64,000 nt of DNA, from assembly GCA_018267955.1 (NCBI GenBank), contig JAFDXL010000007.1:1-64000 (forward strand), in the 5' to 3' direction. Under the pieces are notes generated by a model, which saw nothing but the letters and a program-made list of their open reading frames with translations, had not been told where the DNA came from and ran no database searches. Positions 16,847 through 25,175 of this stretch are shown here, in pieces; the first letter of the stretch is position 1, and every line of letters begins with the position of its first letter. Source of the DNA: Bacteroidota bacterium (GTDB taxonomy: Bacteria; Bacteroidota; Bacteroidia; Chitinophagales; Chitinophagaceae). The position numbers and the translations under genes were made by a program.

Positions 16847-19702
16847 ATGCGTAAACAGCTATTTATTACTATTATTTTATCTGCGTTTTGCCTGTTTTCT
16901 TCGTTCGATTTGTTAGCGGCGAAGATATCCGGTACTGTTGTAGATGAGAAAAATGAACCCCTTGCCGGTGTAACTGTTGTGATCAAAAGCCTGCAAAAAG
17001 GTACACAAACAGATGCAGATGGTAAATATGAGATCGATGGTGTGGATGATGGTACCTATGAAGTGCTGTTTAGCCTTATAACATTCAAGAAATCATTGCA
17101 AACGGTTACTATCATCAAGGGTAAGGACGAAGAATTAAACGCCACGTTGAAGGAAGAAGGCCGCAACCTTTCTGAGGTAACTGTAAAATCAACTAAACTC
17201 AGTAACACGGAAAATGCCGTGATCATGGAAATGCGAAAAAGCAATTCTATGGTAAGTGCTATCAGTGCCCAGCAGATCAGTAAAACAATGGACCGGAATG
17301 CTGCGGATGTAGTAAAGCGCGTGCCCGGTGTTACTATTATGGATGATAAATTCATTATGGTACGCGGTTTATACGACAGGTATAATAGTGTTTGGCTGAA
17401 TGATGTAGGTGCGCCAAGTAGTGAGGTAGATAAAAAGGCTTTTTCGTTTGATGTTATACCAAGTGGTCAGATAGACAGGATAGTAGTTGCAAAAACTCCT
17501 GCACCGGATTTGCCTGGTGATTTTGCAGGTGGAATGGTTAAGATATATACTACGTCTATACCTTCAAAGAATTCTTATACTGCAGGCTTACAGGTTTCAA
17601 AACGTGAGTTCTCTACGGGTAGCTCTTTTAATTATAATCAACCTTCAAAGACAGACTGGTTAGGATATGACAATGGTTCCCGTGCCATGCCTTCAAATCT
17701 TCCTAACATGTTTGATAAGACAGATCCTAATATCGAATCAATAAGTAAATCCTTCAAGAATAACTGGGGAATAAACACCAAGAGTGCGTCCCCTGATCTA
17801 AGGTTTAATTTTTCCGCAGCAAATGTATTCAAAGCGTCTAAGAAAGTACAGATGGGTAATGTATTTGCTGTAAATTATACAAACACCAATACAAACTATA
17901 ATATCCTTAGGAATGACTACGATTCTGCATCTTTGGGAGAAGCCTATAAAGACAAAGCCTCTGTAAATAATGTCAACGCTGCAGTAATGGAAAACCTGGC
18001 TGCAAGATGGGGTAATAACAAAATTGAATTCAAAAACTTGTTGAATCAGATAGGTCGGTCAGCGTTGGTGGACAGGTATAATATTCCGGATACTGCAAAA
18101 CAGGAAGGTTCAGAGCATGACTATATTATGAGTTACGAAAGCAGAAGGATATTTACTTCTCAATTAACAGGTACTCATAAAAGCAATGACGACAGGCGTT
18201 CTTATACATGGGCTTTAGGATATACCAACTTATATAAGAATCTTCCGGATCTGCGCAGGATAAGGTACACAAAGCAGTATGGCCAGGAAGATAGCTTTTA
18301 TACTGCTGCGGTTCCTGTAGGTGCAGTGGACCCTGTTTACGGCGGCGCAAGGGTTTATCAGCAATTACATGAGAATGCATACGTTTTTAATCATCAGTTT
18401 TCGCAAAAAATAAGAATTAAAAAATATGAATTTGAAGCTTTTGCAGGTAATTATATTGAGTATAAGGAGCGCAAGTATGAATTAAGGCAGTTCGGATATA
18501 CCATAACAAACAAAATAGGTGGTAAAACAAATCCATATTATGGTAGCTATAGACGCTTACCAATCGGCCAGATATTCGAAGAAGATAATCTTGGTGGTCT
18601 CGGACAGTTTAAGATGGAAGAAAGTACAAGTCCTTATGATAAATACGACGCAAATAATACGTTAGTGGCTAGTTACCTTGCTGTAAAGCTGCCTGTTGGC
18701 GACCATTTGTCCATATACGGTGGAGCGCGGGATGAGTATAACAAATATGTTATCAATTCTTACACAAATCTGAATCTTGTCTCGACACCAATAACAACTA
18801 ATTTTATTTTACCTTCTGTTAATATTTCTTATAACCTGACAGATAAACAACTTGTGAGGCTGGCCTACGGTAAAACATTGAACCGTCCCGAGTTTAGAGA
18901 AAATTCTCCATCTTATTTTTATGATCTGGAAAGCAGGTGGGGTATCTATGGTGCCATGTATCCATCAAATACAAATGGAAGTGGTGATACCCTAAAAGTG
19001 GCCCAAATCCAAAATTTCGATGCTCGTTGGGAATGGTATCCGTCTAACAGTGAAGTGATACAGGTGGGAGTTTTCTATAAGGATCTTAAAGATCCTATAC
19101 AACAGGTTATTGATAAATCTGGTGGCGATAGCAGGGCTATCACTTTCACAAACATGGACAAGGCTTATTCATACGGTGCTGAGTTAGATATCCGCAAAAA
19201 TTTTGAGTTTATCGATAACTGGGCTAATACCGATGTGTTTAAAGACTTTGCTTTTGTTGGTAATGCTGCAATCATTAAAAGCCAGATGACTCCATCTCCC
19301 AGGGTAGATACAAGAGTTTCACCTATACAGGGGCAATCGCCTTATATGTATAACGCTGGATTGTATTATCAGGGTGATTCTCTCGGTTTGCAGGCATCAA
19401 TACTATATAATGTGTTTGGTCCAAGGATTTATGCGCTAGGTAAAGTTGGCGATAAAGTAGGCAACGTTTGGGAACTACCATTCAACTCTTTAGATTTTAC
19501 GGTATCAAAAACATTTTTCAAATACGTAACGATTTCTGCCGGTATACAAAACCTCCTGAATCAAAGTGTGCGAACCGCACAGGATGCCAACTACGATAAT
19601 AAAATAGACAAAGACGTTAACAATCCTGATAGTATTGATAAATTAATTACCTCTTATAAACCAGGTAGATATTATACCGTAGGTGTAAGGGTAAAAATAT
19701 AG
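16847..19702 (+). CDS. TonB-dependent outer-membrane receptor
   Basis: A 951-residue receptor: signal peptide (1-25, ending LLAA), a carboxypeptidase-regulatory-like domain (26-105, with SGTVVDEKNEPLAGVTVV), a plug domain (about 125-240, containing AADVVKRVPGVTIMD and VRGLYDRYNSVWLND) and a 22-strand barrel ending in GRYYTVGVRVKI. Such receptors import large substrates with energy from TonB-ExbBD. It is not a SusC type, since there is no SusD partner. The next gene encodes a T9SS-secreted beta-helix protein, a pair seen repeatedly in Bacteroidota. The substrate cannot be told. Confidence 0.92.
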   Translation: MRKQLFITIILSAFCLFSSFDLLAAKISGTVVDEKNEPLAGVTVVIKSLQKGTQTDADGKYEIDGVDDGTYEVLFSLITFKKSLQTVTIIKGKDEELNATLKEEGRNLSEVTVKSTKLSNTENAVIMEMRKSNSMVSAISAQQISKTMDRNAADVVKRVPGVTIMDDKFIMVRGLYDRYNSVWLNDVGAPSSEVDKKAFSFDVIPSGQIDRIVVAKTPAPDLPGDFAGGMVKIYTTSIPSKNSYTAGLQVSKREFSTGSSFNYNQPSKTDWLGYDNGSRAMPSNLPNMFDKTDPNIESISKSFKNNWGINTKSASPDLRFNFSAANVFKASKKVQMGNVFAVNYTNTNTNYNILRNDYDSASLGEAYKDKASVNNVNAAVMENLAARWGNNKIEFKNLLNQIGRSALVDRYNIPDTAKQEGSEHDYIMSYESRRIFTSQLTGTHKSNDDRRSYTWALGYTNLYKNLPDLRRIRYTKQYGQEDSFYTAAVPVGAVDPVYGGARVYQQLHENAYVFNHQFSQKIRIKKYEFEAFAGNYIEYKERKYELRQFGYTITNKIGGKTNPYYGSYRRLPIGQIFEEDNLGGLGQFKMEESTSPYDKYDANNTLVASYLAVKLPVGDHLSIYGGARDEYNKYVINSYTNLNLVSTPITTNFILPSVNISYNLTDKQLVRLAYGKTLNRPEFRENSPSYFYDLESRWGIYGAMYPSNTNGSGDTLKVAQIQNFDARWEWYPSNSEVIQVGVFYKDLKDPIQQVIDKSGGDSRAITFTNMDKAYSYGAELDIRKNFEFIDNWANTDVFKDFAFVGNAAIIKSQMTPSPRVDTRVSPIQGQSPYMYNAGLYYQGDSLGLQASILYNVFGPRIYALGKVGDKVGNVWELPFNSLDFTVSKTFFKYVTISAGIQNLLNQSVRTAQDANYDNKIDKDVNNPDSIDKLITSYKPGRYYTVGVRVKI

Positions 19703-19754
19703 CAGTTAACATTGGGGTAACATTCTGCTAATCTTATGGTAATATACACGTAAC

Positions 19755-19783
19755 ATGCCGGTAACCCCGGCATTTTACTTTTG
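19755..19783 (+). terminator. Terminator of the TonB receptor overlapping the next promoter
   Basis: A 7-bp stem (19755-19761 with 19767-19773), loop TAACC, is followed by TTTACTTTTG. The T-tract contains the -7 element TACTTTTG at 19776-19783 of the gene starting at 19800, so the two signals overlap. Confidence 0.55.
19776..19783 (+). promoter_or_regulatory. -7 promoter element TACTTTTG for the T9SS protein
   Basis: Exact TAnnTTTG match 16 nt before the ATG at 19800, lying in the T-tract of the preceding terminator-like hairpin. Confidence 0.55.
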
Positions 19784-19799
19784 CGACAAATTATAAAAC

Positions 19800-21668
19800 A
19801 TGAAAAAACTTTTCTTCACAAGCATTTTATCCTTCGCTTTAGCAAGCATAGCTAATGCGCAAAGTTTTACTACAGTTACGGTTAAAGACAGTATTAGCAC
19901 TAACACTACATGGACTAGTAACCAACAGTATTTGCTGAAGGGTTATGTATATGTTACAAATGGTACAACGCTTACCATTGAGCCGGGCACTATCATTCGC
20001 GGCGATAAAAGTACTAAGGGTGCGCTGATCGTAGAACGCGGTGCGAAGATCATGGCCAACGGTACTAAGGAGCATCCAATTATTTTCACGTCAGCGCAAA
20101 AAGAAGGTAACCGTTCTTATGGAGACTGGGGTGGTGTTATCCTTTGCGGTAAAGCGCCTGTTAACTGGTCAACTGGCGAAGGCCAGGTAGAAGGTGGCCC
20201 TCGTTCATTCTACGGTGGTACAGACGCTGCTGATAATAGTGGTAAGCTGAGCTACGTGCGTATCGAATTCGGAGGCGTAGCTTTTTCTCCAAACAACGAG
20301 GTAAACGGTTTAACGCTTTGCGGTGTTGGTAACCAAACTCAAATTGACCACATACAGATAGCTTATAGCGGTGATGATGCCATCGAATTTTTTGGTGGTA
20401 CAGTAAATGCAAAATATTTGGTAGCACAGGCTTCTTGGGATGATGATTTTGATACAGATAATGGTTATAGCGGCATGGTTCAATATGGTGTAGTTGTAAG
20501 AGATGAAAGCGCAGCTGACGTAAGTGGCTCTAAAGCGTTCGAATCTGATAGCTATCAGTCGGGTACTGTTGATGGTAAATCAAGCACATCCCAGGCTACA
20601 CAACCTATTTTCTCAAACATGACCATTGTTGGTCCTATTGCTAACCCCGCTTCTACTACATACAATCCATACTATGTAGCTGGCGCACACATCCGTCGTG
20701 GTAGTGCATTAAGCTTGGTTAATTCAGTATTGGTAGGTTTCCCTTGCGGTATCCTGTTAGATGAATCTTCTTCTTCTTATGGGTCTACAACAGCTAACAT
20801 TGGCGCGAACCTGCTGCAGATACGTTCAAACGTTATTGCCGGTATGTCTAATAACTCTACTCCTGCTAATAAAAGCATAGTTTATGTAAAAGACGGCGCA
20901 CGTAGCCTTACTTCTACAACTGCAATGGCTGATTCTGCAACCTCTGGTAATACAAATTTCAGTCCTTACTCAGGTCCATGGAATATGCTAAAAGATCCTG
21001 CAAACCTGAATGTACTTTTTAACCTGGCTCAAGATGTGAAACTAACTAACCCGTTCCCTTCATCAACTCCTACGCCGGATCTGATTCCACTTTCTGCTTC
21101 TCCAATACTATATAATAGCGGCAAAAACTATCTGGGGCAAACAATTTCAGGTTTGAAAGCATTTGATGTTACTAAGCCAATCAATCTGGATACAACCGGC
21201 AACTATGCTAATTATAACGCTCCACAAGTAGTACCTGATTTTGGTGCTAATTCAAGGGCTAATAATGCTTTCTTTGATAAAACCAATTATGTGGGTGCAT
21301 TCACAAACACAAGCTCTTCATCTGACAATTGGATGGATAGCTGGACTAACTTTGATCCTAACAACACTTTCTACGAATATGTATTGGCTGTAAACGATGT
21401 TAAAACTAACATTGAATCTGCTAAAGTATTCCCTAACCCTGCTACTAACAACGCTGTAGTTAATGTAACACTGACTGAATCTTCTGACCTGACTATCTCT
21501 ATCGTAGATATGACTGGTAAGAAAATTAAAGAAGTGTACACTGGTTCTAATGTTATCGGTGCTCACAGCTACAATGTTGATCTGACTGATCTGACTACAG
21601 GTCTGTACCTGGTGTCTATCACTTCAGGTAGTGCTCACCAAAGCATTAAACTTTCTGTTATTAAATAA
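19800..21668 (+). CDS. T9SS-secreted right-handed beta-helix protein
   Basis: A 622-residue secreted protein with a signal peptide (ends ANAQ), a long parallel beta-helix (residues about 30-480, with LTIEPGTIIRGDKSTKGALIV as a clear start) and a C-terminal type IX secretion sorting domain (about 540-622: VFPNPATNNAVVNVTL, then DLTTGLYLVSI and IKLSVIK). It should be exported across the outer membrane by T9SS and attached to the cell surface or released. Relatives are often wrongly named multidrug transporter. Its place after the TonB receptor suggests a shared substrate, probably surface capture. The beta-helix could be carbohydrate-binding; no catalytic residues are recognised. Confidence 0.88.
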   Translation: MKKLFFTSILSFALASIANAQSFTTVTVKDSISTNTTWTSNQQYLLKGYVYVTNGTTLTIEPGTIIRGDKSTKGALIVERGAKIMANGTKEHPIIFTSAQKEGNRSYGDWGGVILCGKAPVNWSTGEGQVEGGPRSFYGGTDAADNSGKLSYVRIEFGGVAFSPNNEVNGLTLCGVGNQTQIDHIQIAYSGDDAIEFFGGTVNAKYLVAQASWDDDFDTDNGYSGMVQYGVVVRDESAADVSGSKAFESDSYQSGTVDGKSSTSQATQPIFSNMTIVGPIANPASTTYNPYYVAGAHIRRGSALSLVNSVLVGFPCGILLDESSSSYGSTTANIGANLLQIRSNVIAGMSNNSTPANKSIVYVKDGARSLTSTTAMADSATSGNTNFSPYSGPWNMLKDPANLNVLFNLAQDVKLTNPFPSSTPTPDLIPLSASPILYNSGKNYLGQTISGLKAFDVTKPINLDTTGNYANYNAPQVVPDFGANSRANNAFFDKTNYVGAFTNTSSSSDNWMDSWTNFDPNNTFYEYVLAVNDVKTNIESAKVFPNPATNNAVVNVTLTESSDLTISIVDMTGKKIKEVYTGSNVIGAHSYNVDLTDLTTGLYLVSITSGSAHQSIKLSVIK

Positions 21669-21690
21669 TAACGGTTAAGTATAGATCGTA

Positions 21691-21721
21691 AAAAGGGATG
21701 GCTTTATGCCATCCCTTTTTT
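21691..21721. terminator. Bidirectional terminator
   Basis: A 12-bp perfect stem (21691-21702 with 21708-21719), loop TTTAT, with A and T tracts on either side, between the T9SS gene and the convergent LOG gene. Confidence 0.9.
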
Positions 21722-22499
21722 ACTTTATGCCCTTCTTTTCTCCCAATAATGGTATGGGTTTCATATACCTTATTGGTTTTAATCCAAAACCTTCAATGGC
21801 ATACTTTCTTATGTGGGCGATGGCTTCCTGTACAGAATCGGTAAAAAGAAATAGTTGCGGGTCTGTTTCTGCAATCGCTTTATTTTTTACCATACCCTGT
21901 ATGTGCTCATACAGGTCTTTATGGTACTCTGTACCCATCAGCACCACAGGAAATTTCTGAAACTTGCCTGTTTGTATCAAAGTTATTGACTCGAAAAACT
22001 CATCCAGCGTGCCATATCCGCCTGGTAATACTACAAATGCATAAGAGTATTTGCACAACAACACTTTTCTTACGAAGAAGTAATCAAAATCTACCCAATG
22101 ATCCAGGTAGGGATTAGGCTTTTGTTCATGCGGTAAAATAATGTTGCAACCTATAGATCTTCCATCCACATCCTTAGCCCCCCTGTTGGCTGCCTCCATA
22201 ATGCCGGGCCCGCCGCCTGTCATTACGGTAAAGCCAAGGTTGGCTATCTCGCTGCCCATTTCACGTGCCAGCTTATAATAGGGATGATCTTCTGTAAAAC
22301 GCGCCGAGCCAAACACCGTAACACATGGCCCCAGAAAATGTAGTTTTCTAAAACCATACACAAACTCTTTCATCACATTCATTACAAAGGTCAGCTCCTT
22401 CCACCTGGAGTGCGGGCCATCTAAAAACACCCGCTCTTTCTCTGATCCTTTTGGGGTAAAATCCTTGTTTGTATCGTCCGCTGGTTGAATTGTATCCAT
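21720..22499 (-). CDS. LOG family (TIGR00730) Rossmann-fold protein
   Basis: A 259-residue LOG-family protein with the hallmark motifs GGGPGIMEAANRGA and PGGYGTLDE, which form the phosphoribohydrolase active site that cleaves N6-modified adenosine monophosphates to release the base. In bacteria the physiological role is mostly unclear (nucleotide salvage or cytokinin-type signalling). I start it at ATG 22499 (MDTIQPAD); the longer form from a TTG at 22508 would begin inside a 14-bp inverted repeat. The N-terminal 30 residues are polar and variable. It lies downstream of a lipoprotein gene on the same strand, separated by 87 bp. Confidence 0.88.
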   Translation of the reverse strand: MDTIQPADDTNKDFTPKGSEKERVFLDGPHSRWKELTFVMNVMKEFVYGFRKLHFLGPCVTVFGSARFTEDHPYYKLAREMGSEIANLGFTVMTGGGPGIMEAANRGAKDVDGRSIGCNIILPHEQKPNPYLDHWVDFDYFFVRKVLLCKYSYAFVVLPGGYGTLDEFFESITLIQTGKFQKFPVVLMGTEYHKDLYEHIQGMVKNKAIAETDPQLFLFTDSVQEAIAHIRKYAIEGFGLKPIRYMKPIPLLGEKKGIK

Positions 22500-22504
22500 A
22501 AATC

Positions 22505-22537
22505 GCAAATCCTTGTAACTAAATTACAAGGATTTGC
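22505..22537. repeat. Perfect 14-bp inverted repeat before the LOG gene
   Basis: GCAAATCCTTGTAA at 22505-22518 and its exact reverse complement at 22524-22537, loop CTAAA. There is no T-tract directly after it on either strand, and it sits 5 nt before the LOG ATG. It could be a terminator of the upstream lipoprotein gene, or a 5' UTR control element or protein operator for LOG. Confidence 0.7.
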
Positions 22538-22586
22538 TTATTGTAAAACATATATATAAAATGGGCAACCACCCGTATCTCCCCGC

Positions 22587-23219
22587 TTACCATTGTACTG
22601 TCAGGTAATCAGCATAGCCTGTTGTATTCTCGGGTACTATAAAACCTATTTTAGAACCGTATAACGGCTGTGCCTGTATCTCAAAAACTTTTGTGCCGTT
22701 AATGTAACCGTCCCAGTAGTTACCTACCTGTTCCAGCTCTACAGTATTCCAGCCTTGTTTAATGGCGTTGCTTTGCTGCCAGTTGAGCAGGGCTTTATAC
22801 GGAGTATTGGCGCTACCTTCTTTATATACTGCAAAATAACCCTGATCGTCTATGAAGAATGAATAACCATAATCGCTGTTGGATACGCCAAAAACGAGCC
22901 CCATGGAATTGTTGGATTGTATACTGGTTTGCAGCAGAAAATCGTGATACATATTAGCTCCGGTATTGATGGCGACGGTATTGGTGCCTTTTACGGCGGG
23001 CATATACACATATTTCAATGTGCCATTGGTAACGGTTACGTATGCATTATTGCCGGGGTCGCTGAAAGACCAGTTATGGGTATCGTAGTTGAAATCATCG
23101 TTAAAAATGTTTTGGTATCCTACCGGCTGTGGTTGAGTATTATAATATTCTTGTTTAACGCAGGAAGTAAACAGCATGGCAGAGGTAAGAAATAACAATA
23201 ATATTTTAAGCGGTTTCAT
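22587..23219 (-). CDS. Lipoprotein with LamG/concanavalin-like domain
   Basis: A 210-residue lipoprotein: ATG 23219 gives a hydrophobic signal and a lipobox ending at SCVKQ. The mature part (from about 40) looks like a concanavalin A/laminin-G type beta-sandwich, with FNDDFNYDTHNWSFSDPG at the start and a late WDGYINGTKVFEI. This fold often binds carbohydrate, and similar domains occur in Bacteroidota glycan proteins. I reject the upstream start at 23258. No catalytic residues are seen. Function is unknown. Confidence 0.7.
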   Translation of the reverse strand: MKPLKILLLFLTSAMLFTSCVKQEYYNTQPQPVGYQNIFNDDFNYDTHNWSFSDPGNNAYVTVTNGTLKYVYMPAVKGTNTVAINTGANMYHDFLLQTSIQSNNSMGLVFGVSNSDYGYSFFIDDQGYFAVYKEGSANTPYKALLNWQQSNAIKQGWNTVELEQVGNYWDGYINGTKVFEIQAQPLYGSKIGFIVPENTTGYADYLTVQW

Positions 23220-23365
23220 AAATATCAATTCTGTTATTGGTATAAAATCAACAAACATGCCACACGGAAATCCAACCCTCTATTTAACACTGTTCTAACA
23301 TAACTACTACGGCGTTAATTACAGCGGTGGCATAGTTGTTTTACTTCTTATCAAAAACAATTTTT

Positions 23366-23554
23366 ATGGATAAGCTGGATCTAAAAGGAAAATGGAACGA
23401 AATGAAGGGTAAAGCCAAGCAATCTTATGCAAACCTTACTGACGATGATCTGAAGTATGAAGAAGGAAAAGATGATGAACTGGTAGGACGCTTACAACAG
23501 AAGTTGGGCAAAACACGCGAAGATGTTATCGATTGGCTGAAATCATTAGGCTGA
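23366..23554 (+). CDS. CsbD family stress protein
   Basis: A 62-residue highly charged protein of the CsbD type: [17 protein letters not shown] at the N-terminus, then [31 protein letters not shown]. CsbD-like proteins are general-stress proteins of unknown mechanism. I start at ATG 23366 (MDKLDLKG), because a longer start at 23336 adds residues unlike the family. It is probably mono-cistronic, with a terminator hairpin at 23571-23606. Confidence 0.9.
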   Translation: MDKLDLKGKWNEMKGKAKQSYANLTDDDLKYEEGKDDELVGRLQQKLGKTREDVIDWLKSLG

Positions 23555-23570
23555 TTTTGAGAAGCACTAA

Positions 23571-23606
23571 ATGGGGCGGGCACATATCATTATGTGCCCC
23601 ATTTTT
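23571..23606 (+). terminator. Terminator of the CsbD gene
   Basis: A 9-bp core stem GGGCACATA/TATGTGCCC (23578-23586 with 23591-23599), loop TCAT, followed by CATTTTTATT. It lies between csbD and the convergent gene ending at 23605. Confidence 0.8.
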
Positions 23607-24150
23607 ATTCTTTACCCCCCATCCCTTTAAATTGATGATGTGTTTCTTTAAACAGTACATTGAATGTGGTAAGAGAGCCATACACCGCAGTAATATATTG
23701 TTGCAGGTCTATCTTCTCTTCATCGGTAAGCACCTTATGCGCATTAATTTTTTGCTCTATCAATCTTAGTCTATCTCTCACCATCACTATTTTATGGAAG
23801 AAGGTTTCTATCGGTATTTCTTTGGGCTGCAGAGTGGCGTCTGCAGGCTTTAATATTAGCAGGCCATTATTCCATCGGTTACCCATAGGTACTATCTGCA
23901 TCTCATGCAGGCGTCGCTCCAGGATATTGTCTAGTGCCTGTTCCACATCAGATAAACTAATATTTACTGCCGAGGCCTCACCTGCGTCCTTTGCCTCGAA
24001 TACTTTCAGGTCATAATCTTTACCGATGGTTTTAGCCATACTCTGAGACTTAAACCAAATCGAATACGCTTCGCTGGATACATCTACGATTACGCCTTTC
24101 CCAAAATGTGCATGCTCCACACGGGAGCCGATACCTAAATTCGTTTCCAT
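23605..24150 (-). CDS. Unknown cytoplasmic protein with SH3-like N-terminus
   Basis: A 181-residue protein starting METNLGIGSRVEHAHFGKGVIVDV, a pattern like the small SH3/tudor-like domain that other proteins (for example the UvrD/PcrA C-terminus) place around the words V-H-FG-G. The rest is helical, with a charged C-terminal half. No active site is visible. I choose ATG 24150 over a longer start at 24168. Found in Bacteroidota, function unknown. Confidence 0.6.
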   Translation of the reverse strand: METNLGIGSRVEHAHFGKGVIVDVSSEAYSIWFKSQSMAKTIGKDYDLKVFEAKDAGEASAVNISLSDVEQALDNILERRLHEMQIVPMGNRWNNGLLILKPADATLQPKEIPIETFFHKIVMVRDRLRLIEQKINAHKVLTDEEKIDLQQYITAVYGSLTTFNVLFKETHHQFKGMGGKE

Positions 24151-24328
24151 AGCTGCAATATATAGCATCGAAACATTTTAAAGTATTTTATAACTGAAGG
24201 TTAAACGGTTTGTTTTTGGCAAAAAATTTGTTCTATATTGTTGTGAATGAATTGTTAATGAGCGTGAAGATGTATTAGATAAATTGAAATTGATTACATA
24301 TTTACCCTTGCACAAGCCCTTAGGATAA

Positions 24329-24514
24329 ATGAAGAAGTATATTTTAACTACAATATTATTAGTGTCAGCATCCCTTGCTGCCAACGCACAAAGCCATAAC
24401 GAGCCGAAACTTAATTTCGGACTAACACTGGGCATTGCAATAGTAATAGCCCTATATAGCGCCAAGCTGGTGTCAGACAGGCAGAAGGGTCCGGGCAAGA
24501 AAGCGGAAGGTTAA
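24329..24514 (+). CDS. Small exported or membrane protein
   Basis: A 61-residue protein with a signal peptide (MKKYILTTILLVSASLAANAQ) and, a few residues later, one more hydrophobic segment (FGLTLGIAIVIALYSAKLV), then a basic tail. It may remain anchored by the second segment. It ends one base before the convergent YjbR gene at 24516. Function unknown. The 160 bp before it contain no other gene I can support. Confidence 0.5.
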   Translation: MKKYILTTILLVSASLAANAQSHNEPKLNFGLTLGIAIVIALYSAKLVSDRQKGPGKKAEG

Positions 24515-24515
24515 C

Positions 24516-24848
24516 CTAGCTTTTTTTCTTTTTAGGTGCCACCAGGTCATATGAATGTTGCACCATTTCCTTTAATTGTTTATTGGTTAGCGTGCCATCA
24601 ACTATTATGGTGTTCCAATGCTTCTTATTCATATGGTAACCCGGGCGCACACTTTCATATTCTTCTCTCAGTTCCATAGCTCTATCAGGGTCGCATTTTA
24701 CATTAAATTGTAAAGGATCGCTGTCCAGGCTTACAAGCAGGAATATTTTATTATTGGTTTTGCAAACCAGTGTTTCTTCTCCAAAAGGAAAGCCTTCCGT
24801 TACATCAGGCAGGCTTATGGCAAAGTCTCTCAGGTCTTCAACATTCAT
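24516..24848 (-). CDS. MmcQ/YjbR family DNA-binding protein
   Basis: A 110-residue protein of the YjbR/MmcQ family (CyaY-like fold): MNVEDLRDFAISLPDVTEGFPFGEET at the N-terminus, then LVCKTNNKIFLLV and YHMNKKHWNTIIVD. The family is often described as DNA-binding, with little direct evidence. The C-terminal tail is Lys-rich (APKKKKS). It has its own -7 element at 24878-24885. Confidence 0.88.
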   Translation of the reverse strand: MNVEDLRDFAISLPDVTEGFPFGEETLVCKTNNKIFLLVSLDSDPLQFNVKCDPDRAMELREEYESVRPGYHMNKKHWNTIIVDGTLTNKQLKEMVQHSYDLVAPKKKKS

Positions 24849-24877
24849 GGCTTAGTTATATTTATGATGATACTTCA

Positions 24878-24885
24878 CAAAGATA
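24878..24885 (-). promoter_or_regulatory. -7 promoter element TATCTTTG for yjbR
   Basis: Exact TAnnTTTG match on the minus strand, 29 nt upstream of the ATG at 24848, with no well-placed -33 element. Confidence 0.45.
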
Positions 24886-24955
24886 TATACCTCCACCAAA
24901 ATGTTTGCAGATGGCTGCCGCAACTGGCTTAGTATGACAGGATAAAGAGTTATAA

Positions 24956-24980
24956 TAGAAAATGCCGGCTTAGCCGGCAT
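24956..24980 (-). terminator. Terminator overlapping the Arc-like stop codon
   Basis: ATGCCGGC at 24962-24969 and GCCGGCAT at 24973-24980 pair, with the loop being the stop codon TAA itself. On the minus strand it is followed by TTTTCTATTATA. It ends the SPFH-Arc operon. Confidence 0.8.
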
Positions 24981-25158
24981 CTTTATTAGTATTGTTACTT
25001 TTTTTCTTATCAGGATTTTTTCGTCCGGCATCTTTCAGAGCCTTATCCAATATCCATTCTATTTGCCCGTTTGCACTGCGAAACTCATCCGCAGCCCATT
25101 TCTCAATGGCCTTGAATGTGTCTTCATCAATTCTCAGTACAAAACTTTTTTTAGGCAT
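24970..25158 (-). CDS. Arc-like ribbon-helix-helix DNA-binding protein
   Basis: A 62-residue protein with a ribbon-helix-helix fold: strand KSFVLRIDEDTFKAI, helix EKWAADEFRSANGQIEWILDKAL, then a Lys/Asn-rich tail. This is the Arc/CopG family; its DNA target is unknown. It lies 17 nt downstream of the SPFH gene and is surely co-transcribed with it; the two together are a recurring pair in many bacteria, where the small protein may regulate or assist the SPFH protein. The pairing is established by recurrence, not by mechanism. Confidence 0.82.
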   Translation of the reverse strand: MPKKSFVLRIDEDTFKAIEKWAADEFRSANGQIEWILDKALKDAGRKNPDKKKSNNTNKDAG

Positions 25159-25175
25159 TTCTTCTTATTGTATCA

